Assembly (NCBI GenBank): GCA_963170185.1
Contig: CAUJGS010000040.1
Location: forward strand, 1-64,000
Length of the DNA stretch: 64,000 bases
Origin: Bdellovibrionota bacterium
GTDB taxonomy: Bacteria; Bdellovibrionota; Bdellovibrionia; Bdellovibrionales; JAMPXM01
Direction: 5' to 3'
Part shown: positions 8,067 to 16,246 of the stretch, piece by piece
How the letters are laid out: each line of letters opens with the position of its first letter
Numbering within the stretch: the stretch's first letter is position 1
The notes under the pieces: generated by a model
Database searches by the model: none
What the model was told of the DNA's origin: nothing
What the model saw: only the letters and a program-made list of their open reading frames with translations
Translations under genes and position numbers: made by a program

Positions 8067-10229
8067 TCATTTACGAAGTGCGTTTTCTAAAATTTCGAAG
8101 GTGAGAATCTCCGGTAAAACTTCCGGAGTGTTATTTCCATTTCGATAAAAAGCATAAACGGGAACACTCTGTCGTCCAAGACGGGAAAGCGAGTTCGAGA
8201 TTTCCGGATCTCTCTTGGTCCAGTCAGCTCGCACGAGACGAACTTTGGCGGCCTCAAACAGCGCTTGTCCACGATCTGTGTCGAGGACGAGCTTCTTATT
8301 GACCTGACAAGTGACACACCAAGAAGCGGTGTAGTCGACAAACACGCTCTCGCCGTTCGCCAAGGCCTCGCGAATTTTCGCATCGCTATAGCTCTCCCAG
8401 CGAGACGTCGTCGCCGCGCCAGACTCCATCGGTTCGTCCAAGACCTTGGCGATCATCGCGAATCCTGCAAGCAAAACGAGAAACGCGACCCATTTGGTTT
8501 TCGTGAGCCCGAAGTGACGAGCCCATATGTAAAAGCCAACGAAGACTGACCACGCCGCAATCATCACCAGAGCAGCAGTCGCCCCGGTCTGTGAAAGCAC
8601 CCAAAGCAGCCACACCGCCGTCAGGAATAGCGGAAACGCCAGCAATTGCTTGAAGCGATCCATCCAAGCACCCGGGCGCGGAAGCTTGTCGACAAGCTTG
8701 GGGAAAAAACCAAGAAGCACATAAGGCGAAGCCAGTCCGAGCCCTAAGAACGTGAACACCAACCCGGCTTCCAGGTAGCCGCTCGCGAGCGCCGCGCCTA
8801 TGGCAACTCCCATGAACGGTGCCGAACACGGAGTCGCAACCAGCGTCGTAAGAAGTCCCGTGAAAAACGAACCCGCACGCCCACGCGCCATCATCAAGTT
8901 CTGCAAACTTCCAGGACCCGAGTAGTTGATCTCAAAGAGCCCGAGAAGGTTGAAACCCAGGAATAAAAACACCGCAAAAAGCCCAAAGAGGAAAATAGGA
9001 TTCTGCAATTGAAAGCCCCAGCCCACCGCCGTGCCCGCCGAGCGAAGCGCCAAGAGCATCGCCAACAAAAGCCAGAGACTGAGCAACACTCCAAGAGCGT
9101 AAAGAAACGCATGCAGCTTTGTTTCGCGCCGATCTCCGCCCGATTCTTTCACGAAGCTTAAGACCTTCAAAGACACGACGGGAAACACGCACGGCATGAG
9201 GTTCAGGATCAATCCACCCAAAAAAGCAAAGCCGAGATAGCGAAGGAGTCCGACCCATTCGAGTCCCGACTTGGACTCTAGCCTCACCCAGGTCGCTTGG
9301 CCCGTTGTGCGATCCACCACGAGACCTTCAAGCGTGGTGCCTCGAGCCGGAGCCGCAAGACTTGGATCAAGTTCAAGCGTCACACCTAAGCTCTCGCCGC
9401 CGGAGCCTCGCTCAATTGCGAAAAGACCACGCGCGCCGTGCTGAGCACTGAAGCTCGCTAAAGGAAAAAACTCGAGCTTCGCAAGGTCCCCACCGTATTT
9501 AAAATTCTTCAGAGAAAAAACGAGGCGTCCGCCTTGATCGAGTTTCCAATTGGAGAACAAGGGTTCATCGCGCGATCCGACGCCTCGCAGAGGCGGGAAA
9601 TCTTCTGCACGGTAGGCGACTTCGACGTTCGCTTCATTTTCTTCGGCGCGAACCGGTACACGCCCTCGAAGTTTCACTTCGGCAGGAATGCACTCTTCTT
9701 TACAAACAAGATACGTGAGGTCCAAAACGACTTCGGCCATTCCCGACTCGCCACCCGGCTTCACTTCCGCAGGAACCCGAATTGCCACCGGGCTATTGGG
9801 AGCCGACTCGTAGCCAAAATTCGTAAATGGGCCAGCGGCAATGCGCTTTGGAATTGGAAACCACGGCCGACCAAACGAAACCCCGCGCGAAGAACGAAAA
9901 TCAAATTTCGGCTCTTCGCCGCTATCGCCCGGATTTTCCCAGTAGATGTGCCAGTCTTTGTCGATCTGAAATTCGACATTGATCGCATCCGTCTTCGTCT
10001 CGTGAAAAACTTCTGGCAAGCGAAGGGCAACTCGCGAATGAGGCCCCTTAGCAAAGAGTTGAACGCTGGAGGCTGTGCCAGGCAATGCCGACTGACCCAA
10101 AGCAGGTTCGGCGGACACACCTACGGTGAGCGCGCCGAACACACCACAAAGAAACACCAATACAAATGAAGATCGCCGAGCCCCCGCTCGCGCTCTATCG
10201 ACAATCGTAGATTCTAAACGTCCGTGCAT
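8067..10229 (-). CDS. Thiol:disulfide interchange reductase, DsbD/ScsB family
   Basis: The start is placed at ATG 10229 because GGGGAAG lies 3 bases upstream; the ORF-track N-terminus (35 more residues) lies inside the upstream gene. The protein has 720 residues. Order: signal sequence; large periplasmic N-terminal domain with HIYWENPGDSGEEP and the redox pair in LVCKEECIP; an eight-or-so-helix membrane domain with NLMPCVFPVVSLK and VATPCSAPFMG carrying the transmembrane Cys pair; C-terminal periplasmic thioredoxin domain with SWCVTC. All three Cys pairs of the DsbD electron relay are present. The N-terminal domain is closer in look to ScsB than to E. coli DsbD. It passes cytosolic thioredoxin electrons to periplasmic partners, plausibly the redoxin encoded next. 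It overlaps the upstream gene by 35 bases. Confidence 0.88.
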   Translation of the reverse strand: MHGRLESTIVDRARAGARRSSFVLVFLCGVFGALTVGVSAEPALGQSALPGTASSVQLFAKGPHSRVALRLPEVFHETKTDAINVEFQIDKDWHIYWENPGDSGEEPKFDFRSSRGVSFGRPWFPIPKRIAAGPFTNFGYESAPNSPVAIRVPAEVKPGGESGMAEVVLDLTYLVCKEECIPAEVKLRGRVPVRAEENEANVEVAYRAEDFPPLRGVGSRDEPLFSNWKLDQGGRLVFSLKNFKYGGDLAKLEFFPLASFSAQHGARGLFAIERGSGGESLGVTLELDPSLAAPARGTTLEGLVVDRTTGQATWVRLESKSGLEWVGLLRYLGFAFLGGLILNLMPCVFPVVSLKVLSFVKESGGDRRETKLHAFLYALGVLLSLWLLLAMLLALRSAGTAVGWGFQLQNPIFLFGLFAVFLFLGFNLLGLFEINYSGPGSLQNLMMARGRAGSFFTGLLTTLVATPCSAPFMGVAIGAALASGYLEAGLVFTFLGLGLASPYVLLGFFPKLVDKLPRPGAWMDRFKQLLAFPLFLTAVWLLWVLSQTGATAALVMIAAWSVFVGFYIWARHFGLTKTKWVAFLVLLAGFAMIAKVLDEPMESGAATTSRWESYSDAKIREALANGESVFVDYTASWCVTCQVNKKLVLDTDRGQALFEAAKVRLVRADWTKRDPEISNSLSRLGRQSVPVYAFYRNGNNTPEVLPEILTFEILENALRK

Positions 10230-11763
10230 ACACTTCCCCACGCTTGAAGACGAACGGCTCGAGTTCGGCGCACATGGAGAAAACGTGATAGTTAGCCACA
10301 TCCCCACGCGGATCGCGCTCGTAGCGGTTATCACTTACAAATAACATGGGTTTGTCGCGAAGGGATTCAATCACTTCGGGAGTTTGCAAATACGTGTAAT
10401 GGTCACGCGTGGGCGAAAGTCGGTACACCGTTTCTTTCGTCGCGAACGCGAGTTGCGAGACAAGTTGATAACGGCTTGAAGCCAAGTAAGGCCTTCCAGT
10501 TCCATTGGCCTCGCGGTCCTGCCGAATCTTTTCCAGATGTTCGGCCAGTTCGGGCCAACCGTAGAGATCGTTGGTTGGATCAAACTTCGGATCCCAGTTC
10601 GCTGCCGGTGCAAAAAACTGAGCCACCTTTGGAATCACCGGATACAGAACCGCGGCATGGAACAAAACAAAAAGCGGGACCACGAAAATCGCAATCGCCC
10701 ATCCCGCAAATCGACGGCGAGCGTTTCGCTGAAACTCTTCGCGACCGCCGAACCCTTCTTCAAGAAGTTTCGCGGTGGCGATTAAGAGCGTGAAGTGAGC
10801 AGGAGCCGGCCAATGCGGCTTGAATTCGGCAAACAAAGCTTGGCCGGCAAACAACATGAATGTCGGAAACGATAGCCAAAACAGATAGCGCCAACGAGCA
10901 TCGCTCGACTTCAAAAGCGCTAAGAACATCGCAAATACGTTGAGAAGAAACACCACCGGCGTGAAGAAGCCGATTTGTGAAATCCAAAACTGAGCCCAGC
11001 GCCCGAAGTTTGCTCCACCGCCGCCGCTTTGTCGATCAGACAAATGAAAAGCAAAGCTCCCCCACTCGTGTTGACCGTTCCAGATCAGAACCGGCATCGC
11101 CCCAACCATGACCACGAGAATGGCCAAACTAAAACCGGGCGAGAACAGCACGCGACGAAGACTCGCGTTGAAAAAGAAATACAGCAGAATCGAGAGCCCT
11201 ACGAGCACCGTGGTGTACTTCGAAAGAAAGCCCAGCGCCAAGGCAAGGCCCATCAAAAACCAAAGACCATTGGACACACGGTCCTCAGCGCCTAGAAATG
11301 TTCCGGCGGAAACCTTCGAAGCGATCTTCCACCCAAGCCAGGCCGAAAACGCCCACAAGAAACCCATCGGCGCATCTGGCACCGCCATCATTCCGCCGAG
11401 AGCGAAAATCGGAACCATCGTGTGCAACGTGGCCGCATAAAGTCCGACTCGGAGGTTGAACATATCAACGGCCAAGAGAAACAAAAACAGCGTCGCAAGC
11501 GTGTTGCAAAGAATGGCAGGCAGACGAACGGCAAACGCCGTGTCGCCAAAAACGGACGTCGAAGCCTTGATCAGCCAAGCGATCATGCCCGGATGGTCGT
11601 AATAAGAAAGCTGAAGCTGACGCGACCAATCCCAGTAGTAGGCCTCGTCGTCACCAAGTCCCGTCATCCCGCCTAAAACCAGTCGCATGATAAATACGGC
11701 GACAAAGAAAAACGGCAGCAAGCGCTCAAGCGGGCTAAGTGGACGATCAAACATACTATTCAT
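10195..11763 (-). CDS. Glycosyltransferase family 39 membrane protein (ArnT/PMT-like)
   Basis: 522 residues, polytopic, with an N-terminal catalytic loop GDDEAYYWDWSRQLQLSYYD followed by HPGMIAW. This is the signature of the ArnT/dolichyl-phosphate-mannose mannosyltransferase superfamily, in which the acidic pair contacts the lipid-linked sugar. Around ten further hydrophobic helices follow, and there is a periplasmic C-terminal tail with SRYQLVSQLAF. It should transfer a sugar from undecaprenyl phosphate to lipid A, LPS or a protein on the periplasmic side. Start choice between ATG 11763 and ATG 11754 is uncertain. Its 3' end overlaps the dsbD-like start by 35 bases, so the two are probably cotranscribed. 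Confidence 0.85.
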   Translation of the reverse strand: MNSMFDRPLSPLERLLPFFFVAVFIMRLVLGGMTGLGDDEAYYWDWSRQLQLSYYDHPGMIAWLIKASTSVFGDTAFAVRLPAILCNTLATLFLFLLAVDMFNLRVGLYAATLHTMVPIFALGGMMAVPDAPMGFLWAFSAWLGWKIASKVSAGTFLGAEDRVSNGLWFLMGLALALGFLSKYTTVLVGLSILLYFFFNASLRRVLFSPGFSLAILVVMVGAMPVLIWNGQHEWGSFAFHLSDRQSGGGGANFGRWAQFWISQIGFFTPVVFLLNVFAMFLALLKSSDARWRYLFWLSFPTFMLFAGQALFAEFKPHWPAPAHFTLLIATAKLLEEGFGGREEFQRNARRRFAGWAIAIFVVPLFVLFHAAVLYPVIPKVAQFFAPAANWDPKFDPTNDLYGWPELAEHLEKIRQDREANGTGRPYLASSRYQLVSQLAFATKETVYRLSPTRDHYTYLQTPEVIESLRDKPMLFVSDNRYERDPRGDVANYHVFSMCAELEPFVFKRGEVYARTFRIYDCR

Positions 11764-11868
11764 TTACACTCGTTTCCTTGCTCTAAGCGCTTCGTCAAAG
11801 CGGTCATCAAAATCGAATCAAGATGCGTTGTCAAAAAGCGACGTGTTGTGGCGCTGCGGGCTTCGCCC

Positions 11869-12723
11869 TTAGCCGGCCGGCGCGGCTGCACGGTCCCGAC
11901 GCTCTTGCAGCAAAGCTGTCAGCGTCGCTCCCATAAGGATAATCCACCATATGACAAAGACCCACATCAGAAACAGCGGCACGCCGGCAAGCGATCCATA
12001 CACCTTCGAAAAGCGAAACAGACTGCGCACGATCCCGGCGTAGAACTCTTGCGCCAAAGCCAAGCCCGCGGTCGCCATCAGCGCCGAGGCAAGCACCGGC
12101 AGGCGATCCACCTTCCGCGAAGGCACCCACTTGTAGATCGCATACAACGCAAAAAACGCGAAGAGCGATGTTAAGCCGGGGCCGGTGAACTTCTTCACCA
12201 AACCCAACTCCTTGCTACCGAGCACGCCCAACGTAGCCGCCAAAACCAAGGGACCGAAGAACATGATAGCCCAGTACACGGCGATGCGTTTCCATAGCGA
12301 GCGACGTTTTTTGAGAAGCCAAACACGATGAATCGCTCTCTCCATGTCGGTAAAGAGTTTCGTCGAGGCGATCAAAACCCCAATCACACCACCAATTCCC
12401 AAGGCGCTGGAATGCGTGCGACGAATGGCGCCCGACAGATAACGGCTAAGCTCCACGCCCGAGCTTTGCGCGAGGTTCTTTAAAATAAACGGCTCGACGT
12501 GCTTCATGAGGTGCTCAAGGCCACCCAGCAATTGAAAAACAGAAAGACTGACCGCGAGCAGCGGAACCAACGAGAGCATCGTGGTGTACGACAAGCTTCC
12601 CGCAATGATCTCGACATCGGCTTGGCGAATCCGATGCCAGGTCGCGACCAGCATGCGCCAACCGGTCTTGAGACTGCGCTGAAACCGATCCAGCCATCGC
12701 AAGGAACTCAAACTGACTCCCAA
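11869..12723 (-). CDS. YihY/BrkB-family inner-membrane protein
   Basis: 284 residues with about six transmembrane helices. The family opening is clear: ADVEIIAGSLSYTTMLSLVP near residue 35, followed by an amphipathic stretch, a charged loop (LLKKRRSLWKR) and WVPSRKVDRLPVLASALMAT. The C-terminal helix VPLFLMWVFVIWWIILMGA ends in an Arg-rich cytoplasmic tail. The family was once called ribonuclease BN; its real role is unknown, with transport or envelope integrity suggested. It stands 105 bases upstream of the GT39 gene in the same direction. Confidence 0.85.
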   Translation of the reverse strand: MGVSLSSLRWLDRFQRSLKTGWRMLVATWHRIRQADVEIIAGSLSYTTMLSLVPLLAVSLSVFQLLGGLEHLMKHVEPFILKNLAQSSGVELSRYLSGAIRRTHSSALGIGGVIGVLIASTKLFTDMERAIHRVWLLKKRRSLWKRIAVYWAIMFFGPLVLAATLGVLGSKELGLVKKFTGPGLTSLFAFFALYAIYKWVPSRKVDRLPVLASALMATAGLALAQEFYAGIVRSLFRFSKVYGSLAGVPLFLMWVFVIWWIILMGATLTALLQERRDRAAAPAG

Positions 12724-12867
12724 ACACCTTCAAAGACTAAGAGCTAGTTGCTGCTACAACGCAGCATCCAGCTTCGGAACACTTCCCCATTGTCTGACGT
12801 CCTGCAGCTCGAGACAAGGATGGACGACGATTCCCCCCATCGACTTTACTTAAAGCCAGGAGGATCT

Positions 12868-13209
12868 ATGTCCACGACTTCGTTTTCGCGCCGGCTTTTA
12901 GCCAACGGGATTTTCACGTACACCGCCCTCGCACTCACTTTCGCTGCTGTCGCGCTCTCTGGCTGCGGTTCGCATCCGATAAAACCTGAGGGTGACAATG
13001 TGAAGATCACACGCGAAGCCATCGACGATGACGACTGCAAAGAGATTGGCCCCGTCGAAGGCCGCGTCTCATCGGCGAAAGGAACTTTCGAACAAGCGTT
13101 GGAAGATCTGAAACTCGACGCCGCTCGCAAGGGCGCCAACAAAGTTAAGATCGAAACCACAAGCGGCACCGGAACGGCCGTTCGCGGGATCGCATACTTC
13201 TGCGACTAA
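12868..13209 (+). CDS. Small lipoprotein, DUF4156-like
   Basis: The ORF in the track begins at 12748, but ATG 12868 follows AGGAGG with 5 bases and opens a lipoprotein signal ending ALSGC (lipid Cys33). The 113-residue product has DDDCKEIGPVEGRVSS, ALEDLKLDAARKGANKVKI and a final YFCD. The pattern of an acidic/Cys stretch, an Ala-Arg-x-x-Gly-Ala-Asn helix and a terminal Cys resembles the DUF4156/RcsF-like lipoproteins, where two cysteines form a disulfide. The function, possibly sensing or envelope stress, is inference. It is divergently transcribed from the YihY gene. Confidence 0.75.
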   Translation: MSTTSFSRRLLANGIFTYTALALTFAAVALSGCGSHPIKPEGDNVKITREAIDDDDCKEIGPVEGRVSSAKGTFEQALEDLKLDAARKGANKVKIETTSGTGTAVRGIAYFCD

Positions 13210-13452
13210 GAACGCCTGTCAGCATAGATTTCAAGCCGTGCGGCTCCCGTTGGTGGCTCCATCGGCGGGCGGCCACCAGTGGCCGATCCGGTGTGCCTTT
13301 TTCCGCGATATACACAGCCTCGGCGACGAAAATCGCCCCAAGAACCTCAGAACTCCGTAAAAGGCTAGGCTCTCGGTACGGCCTCATCCGTGCAAGTCCG
13401 TGCATTATATATGGCGAAGCCGCCCTCTCAAATCTTGAACGGAGTCTTGAAG

Positions 13453-13875
13453 ATGAAACACACGATACGTATTTCGACCCTCATTCTCGGCCTCTCCCTG
13501 TTCGCGTTCTCAGAGTCGAAAGCCGAATTCGATAGCGAGAGCTACACCAGAAAAACAATCGCTGGAATTGAAGTGCTCACCAAAGAGCCGATGAACTCGA
13601 ACGTTAAGACTTTGCGTATCGAACGCTCTTCTCCAGGGCGAACGATCGCACTGCTTTCAGCCGGAGATTATGCGTTGGCTGTGTATCCAAGGCAGTCCAA
13701 TGACAACTTAACCTTTGCGTTCAACAACAAACGGCTTTCGATGACGACACTTTCGCCTCAAGCCGTAAATCTGTTGTTGGAAGTCGGGGCGGAAATTCAA
13801 CGCGGCTGCAAGGCTTCGATCAAAATTCAGATCGAACCCTTGCAGGTGCTTCGAATTGTTCGTTCATGCGATTAG
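13453..13875 (+). CDS. Periplasmic protein of unknown function
   Basis: ATG 13453 is chosen over the track start at 13390 because it begins a standard signal peptide (MKHTIRISTLILGLSLFAFS). GGAG lies just upstream. The 140-residue product is mainly short beta-type segments, with two Cys near the C-terminus (RGCKAS and RSCD) that could form a disulfide. I recognise no domain. It is preceded by a 243-base intergenic region containing a short GGCCAC/GTGGCC palindrome at 13271-13284 with no clear function. Confidence 0.6.
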   Translation: MKHTIRISTLILGLSLFAFSESKAEFDSESYTRKTIAGIEVLTKEPMNSNVKTLRIERSSPGRTIALLSAGDYALAVYPRQSNDNLTFAFNNKRLSMTTLSPQAVNLLLEVGAEIQRGCKASIKIQIEPLQVLRIVRSCD

Positions 13876-13949
13876 TTCCGGCGATTACCGGTCTCACCAT
13901 GCGCAGGCGCGAGTCGCGATCGCCCATCATGAAATCCAGCATCTTGGCG

Positions 13950-14687
13950 CTAGAAGCCTAACGACTTCAGCCAAGACTGCCACTCACGCAGCACGGTCGG
14001 CGGAATCTCGTGCCCGCCACGGAAACCATAGAGCATGCCATCCCAACCTGCTTCACCCAAACCGCGCTCAAGGCGCTCGGCGAGATCAAACGGAAGCATG
14101 AAGTCTTGGGCACCATGACTTTGGAAAAACTTGAGACCACTTTTCTTGGGGCCGAGGGCTTTCAGCCCAGGCTCGTTCACCAATGAACCGGAAAAAATCG
14201 TGACACCCGCAGGAAGCTCCGGCGCACGCAATGCAACTTCAACGGCCATCATCGCACCTTGGCTGAAGCCGCCAAGTACGATTTGATTCCACTGCAAACC
14301 ATGTTTAGCGCGAAGACCTTCGACCGCCTTTAAAACGGAACTCGCCGCGCGATCCATTCCGTCCGGCAACACTTGCGTGAAATCGATCCCTTTTTCCTCG
14401 AGCTCCGCAAGACGTAGCGGAAACCACGCACGACCCGACGTGTGCGGACCAATGGGAACCGAGTGCGGACCATTTGGAAAAAACCAGCTCACCCCTGCTG
14501 ACGAGCCAACGTATTCGGCAAGACTCGCCAAATCCTGATTGTCGGCACCAAAGCCGTGAAGCAGCACAATGGCTTTTTTCACGCTTCCGGACGCGGTTTG
14601 ATCCGCGACTCCGGGTACGACGGTTGGGGTCACTTGAATTGTATCGAAGGAATCTAACTTTGTTTTATTTGTGAAGGCGCGCGACAT
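13950..14687 (-). CDS. Alpha/beta hydrolase, phospholipase/carboxylesterase family
   Basis: 245 residues of the Abhydrolase_2 (YpfH/EstB) type. IVLLHGFGADNQDL is the oxyanion-hole strand, GGFSQGAMMA the nucleophile elbow with catalytic Ser, and SHGAQDFMLPFDLA supplies the Asp. RGGHEIPPTVLREW supplies the His. It is cytoplasmic, with no signal peptide. Likely activity is hydrolysis of short acyl esters or lysophospholipids. It is 12 bases downstream of a small periplasmic protein gene in the same direction. The start ATG abuts GAAGG very closely, so the exact N-terminus is not certain. Confidence 0.85.
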   Translation of the reverse strand: MSRAFTNKTKLDSFDTIQVTPTVVPGVADQTASGSVKKAIVLLHGFGADNQDLASLAEYVGSSAGVSWFFPNGPHSVPIGPHTSGRAWFPLRLAELEEKGIDFTQVLPDGMDRAASSVLKAVEGLRAKHGLQWNQIVLGGFSQGAMMAVEVALRAPELPAGVTIFSGSLVNEPGLKALGPKKSGLKFFQSHGAQDFMLPFDLAERLERGLGEAGWDGMLYGFRGGHEIPPTVLREWQSWLKSLGF

Positions 14688-14699
14688 CCTTCACTGATC

Positions 14700-15266
14700 T
14701 CACTTCTGGCGGCGACAGTCGAGGTCTTGTGTGAGGTCCTCACCATTCTTCTTCAGGTATGTCACAAGCCCCGCATGACGCTTGCGCGGCGTTGAAACCT
14801 GGTCAAAGTCGATGTCGAGATCCACCGTGATCGAGTGCAAAGCGCCAAGCACGGTGCCTCCCACGCGCTCACCCTTACGGCCGGTCAAAGGGTTCTTCAG
14901 ATCGACGAGACCGACGACACGAACGACAGGCGAAGCAGCGCTACCGCCAACTTCCGACGTCAGCTGTCGATCCTGAACGTCAAAGAGCGCAATTTCTTCG
15001 TAGACCGGTGAAACGGTCGGGTCAGACACACGCATTGCGAGCGCATGCGGTTTGGCCTTCGATTTATCCATGAGAATTTCAAAAACCACATCGCCATCTA
15101 AACCCTGGCAAACCACCATTTCCTGCTCAGCAGGCTTGGTCAGCGGCACCAGTGCTCCACTTAGCAACTCGGCCTCGTTCGCCTCGGCGACCGACGCGCC
15201 GTAAAATGCGCCAAGGAACACGCTCAGAACTGAGCACAAAATCGAGATGGATAGGAAACGTGCCAT
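14700..15266 (-). CDS. Periplasmic protein of unknown function
   Basis: The start is set at ATG 15266, just behind AAGGGGGGC, seven codons inside the track ORF. The product is 188 residues with a signal peptide (MARFLSISILCSVLSVFLGA, cleavage after ASVAEA). The mature protein has two cysteines (VVCQGLDGD and the terminal DLDCRRQ) and alternating strands, resembling a compact all-beta domain of unknown type. It is transcribed divergently from the LysR regulator gene with a 134-base gap holding the dyad operator, so it may be under that regulator's control. Confidence 0.65.
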   Translation of the reverse strand: MARFLSISILCSVLSVFLGAFYGASVAEANEAELLSGALVPLTKPAEQEMVVCQGLDGDVVFEILMDKSKAKPHALAMRVSDPTVSPVYEEIALFDVQDRQLTSEVGGSAASPVVRVVGLVDLKNPLTGRKGERVGGTVLGALHSITVDLDIDFDQVSTPRKRHAGLVTYLKKNGEDLTQDLDCRRQK

Positions 15267-15337
15267 TTTGCCCCCCTTGAAAAACACTCAAACTTAGTCA
15301 CGACTCGCCGGACACCAAAAATACATATCGCGCAAAT

Positions 15338-15360
15338 CATTATGCATAGAACACATAATG
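15338..15360. promoter_or_regulatory. Candidate LysR-type operator (dyad with T-N11-A)
   Basis: CATTATG and CATAATG form a perfect 7-base inverted repeat with a 9-base spacer. Its centre carries T15343-N11-A15355, the classical LysR-box arrangement. It lies between the divergently transcribed LysR gene (start 41 bases to the right) and the periplasmic-protein gene (start 72 bases to the left), the usual position for autoregulation and control of the divergent target. Confidence 0.6.
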
Positions 15361-15400
15361 CTGACAGCCCCTGCCTCCTGTGCTAATTCCAGCGCCCAAT

Positions 15401-16219
15401 ATGGATCACCTGCACTGGCCTCTCTCAGTTTTGAGCAAAGCGATTCACCACAAAAACCTGTCCGCTGCGGCGGATCACATCGGCCTTAGCCAGCCTCAGC
15501 TCTCAAGACTAATTGCTCAACTCGAAGACGAACTTGGAATCGTGCTCCTGGACCGGGCCGCACGGCGTAAATCCGGCTGGACGCCCGTCGCCTACAAAGT
15601 CGCCGATGTTTACTTTCGCAATTCGCGACGCCTCGTAGCCTCCCTGCAAGAGCTGCAAGGCGACGATCAGATCCATCACGTCACCTTCGGCACACTCGAG
15701 GGCCTGGTGCCGCTGGCGATGGAAATCACACAGACCATGTTTCGCGAAACGAAGATCCCCGTCATCGAACTCAACGTTTACGACTTAAGCGATCTCGAAG
15801 AACGTTTCGAAAAAGACGAGATCGATTTGATTCTCACTTGTCGTGAACCCGGCCGCTCGAAACGAAAACACGTGCGCGAGTTCGGCTGGCAGGACTTTAA
15901 GACAATCGGCCCCGCCAACTCGGATCTTAAGGTCTTAAGCCCGTTCGAGCACGCTCATCTCATTCAGTCGGGAAAACGCAATGCCTCCAAACGCGAGCGC
16001 GACGAAACGGCAAACTCCAAAATTATCTTGAGCAACTCGCTAGCCGTGCGCCGACTTTATCTCGATGAACACGGCGGCCGTGGCCAAGTTCCAGGGCCTG
16101 TTCAAAAGAAACGGCCTGGAACGTCGACCGAACAACCGGTTTATCTCATCGGCACCGAGATTCTCCCTCCAGTGCTTTGGGAGAAACTCGAAAACGCGCC
16201 GATCAAAATTCCAAACTAA
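15401..16219 (+). CDS. LysR-family transcriptional regulator
   Basis: About 272 residues from ATG 15401; an upstream in-frame GTG at 15380 is the alternative, and neither has a convincing ribosome-binding site. The N-terminal winged helix-turn-helix is clear: KNLSAAADHIGLSQPQLSRL then IAQLEDELGIVLLDRAARR. The effector domain is shorter and more polar than usual (typical LysR proteins are about 300 residues), with a Lys/Arg-rich insertion KRNASKRERDET. The ligand is unknown. The dyad immediately upstream suggests that it regulates itself and the divergent periplasmic-protein gene. Confidence 0.85.
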   Translation: MDHLHWPLSVLSKAIHHKNLSAAADHIGLSQPQLSRLIAQLEDELGIVLLDRAARRKSGWTPVAYKVADVYFRNSRRLVASLQELQGDDQIHHVTFGTLEGLVPLAMEITQTMFRETKIPVIELNVYDLSDLEERFEKDEIDLILTCREPGRSKRKHVREFGWQDFKTIGPANSDLKVLSPFEHAHLIQSGKRNASKRERDETANSKIILSNSLAVRRLYLDEHGGRGQVPGPVQKKRPGTSTEQPVYLIGTEILPPVLWEKLENAPIKIPN

Positions 16220-16246
16220 GAACCGCTTTGCGACCCTTGAGGTTCA

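Noticed and set aside
13271-13284. GGCCACCAGTGGCC hairpin
   Set aside because: Short stem and the nearest T-run is 14 bases away, so not a credible terminator.
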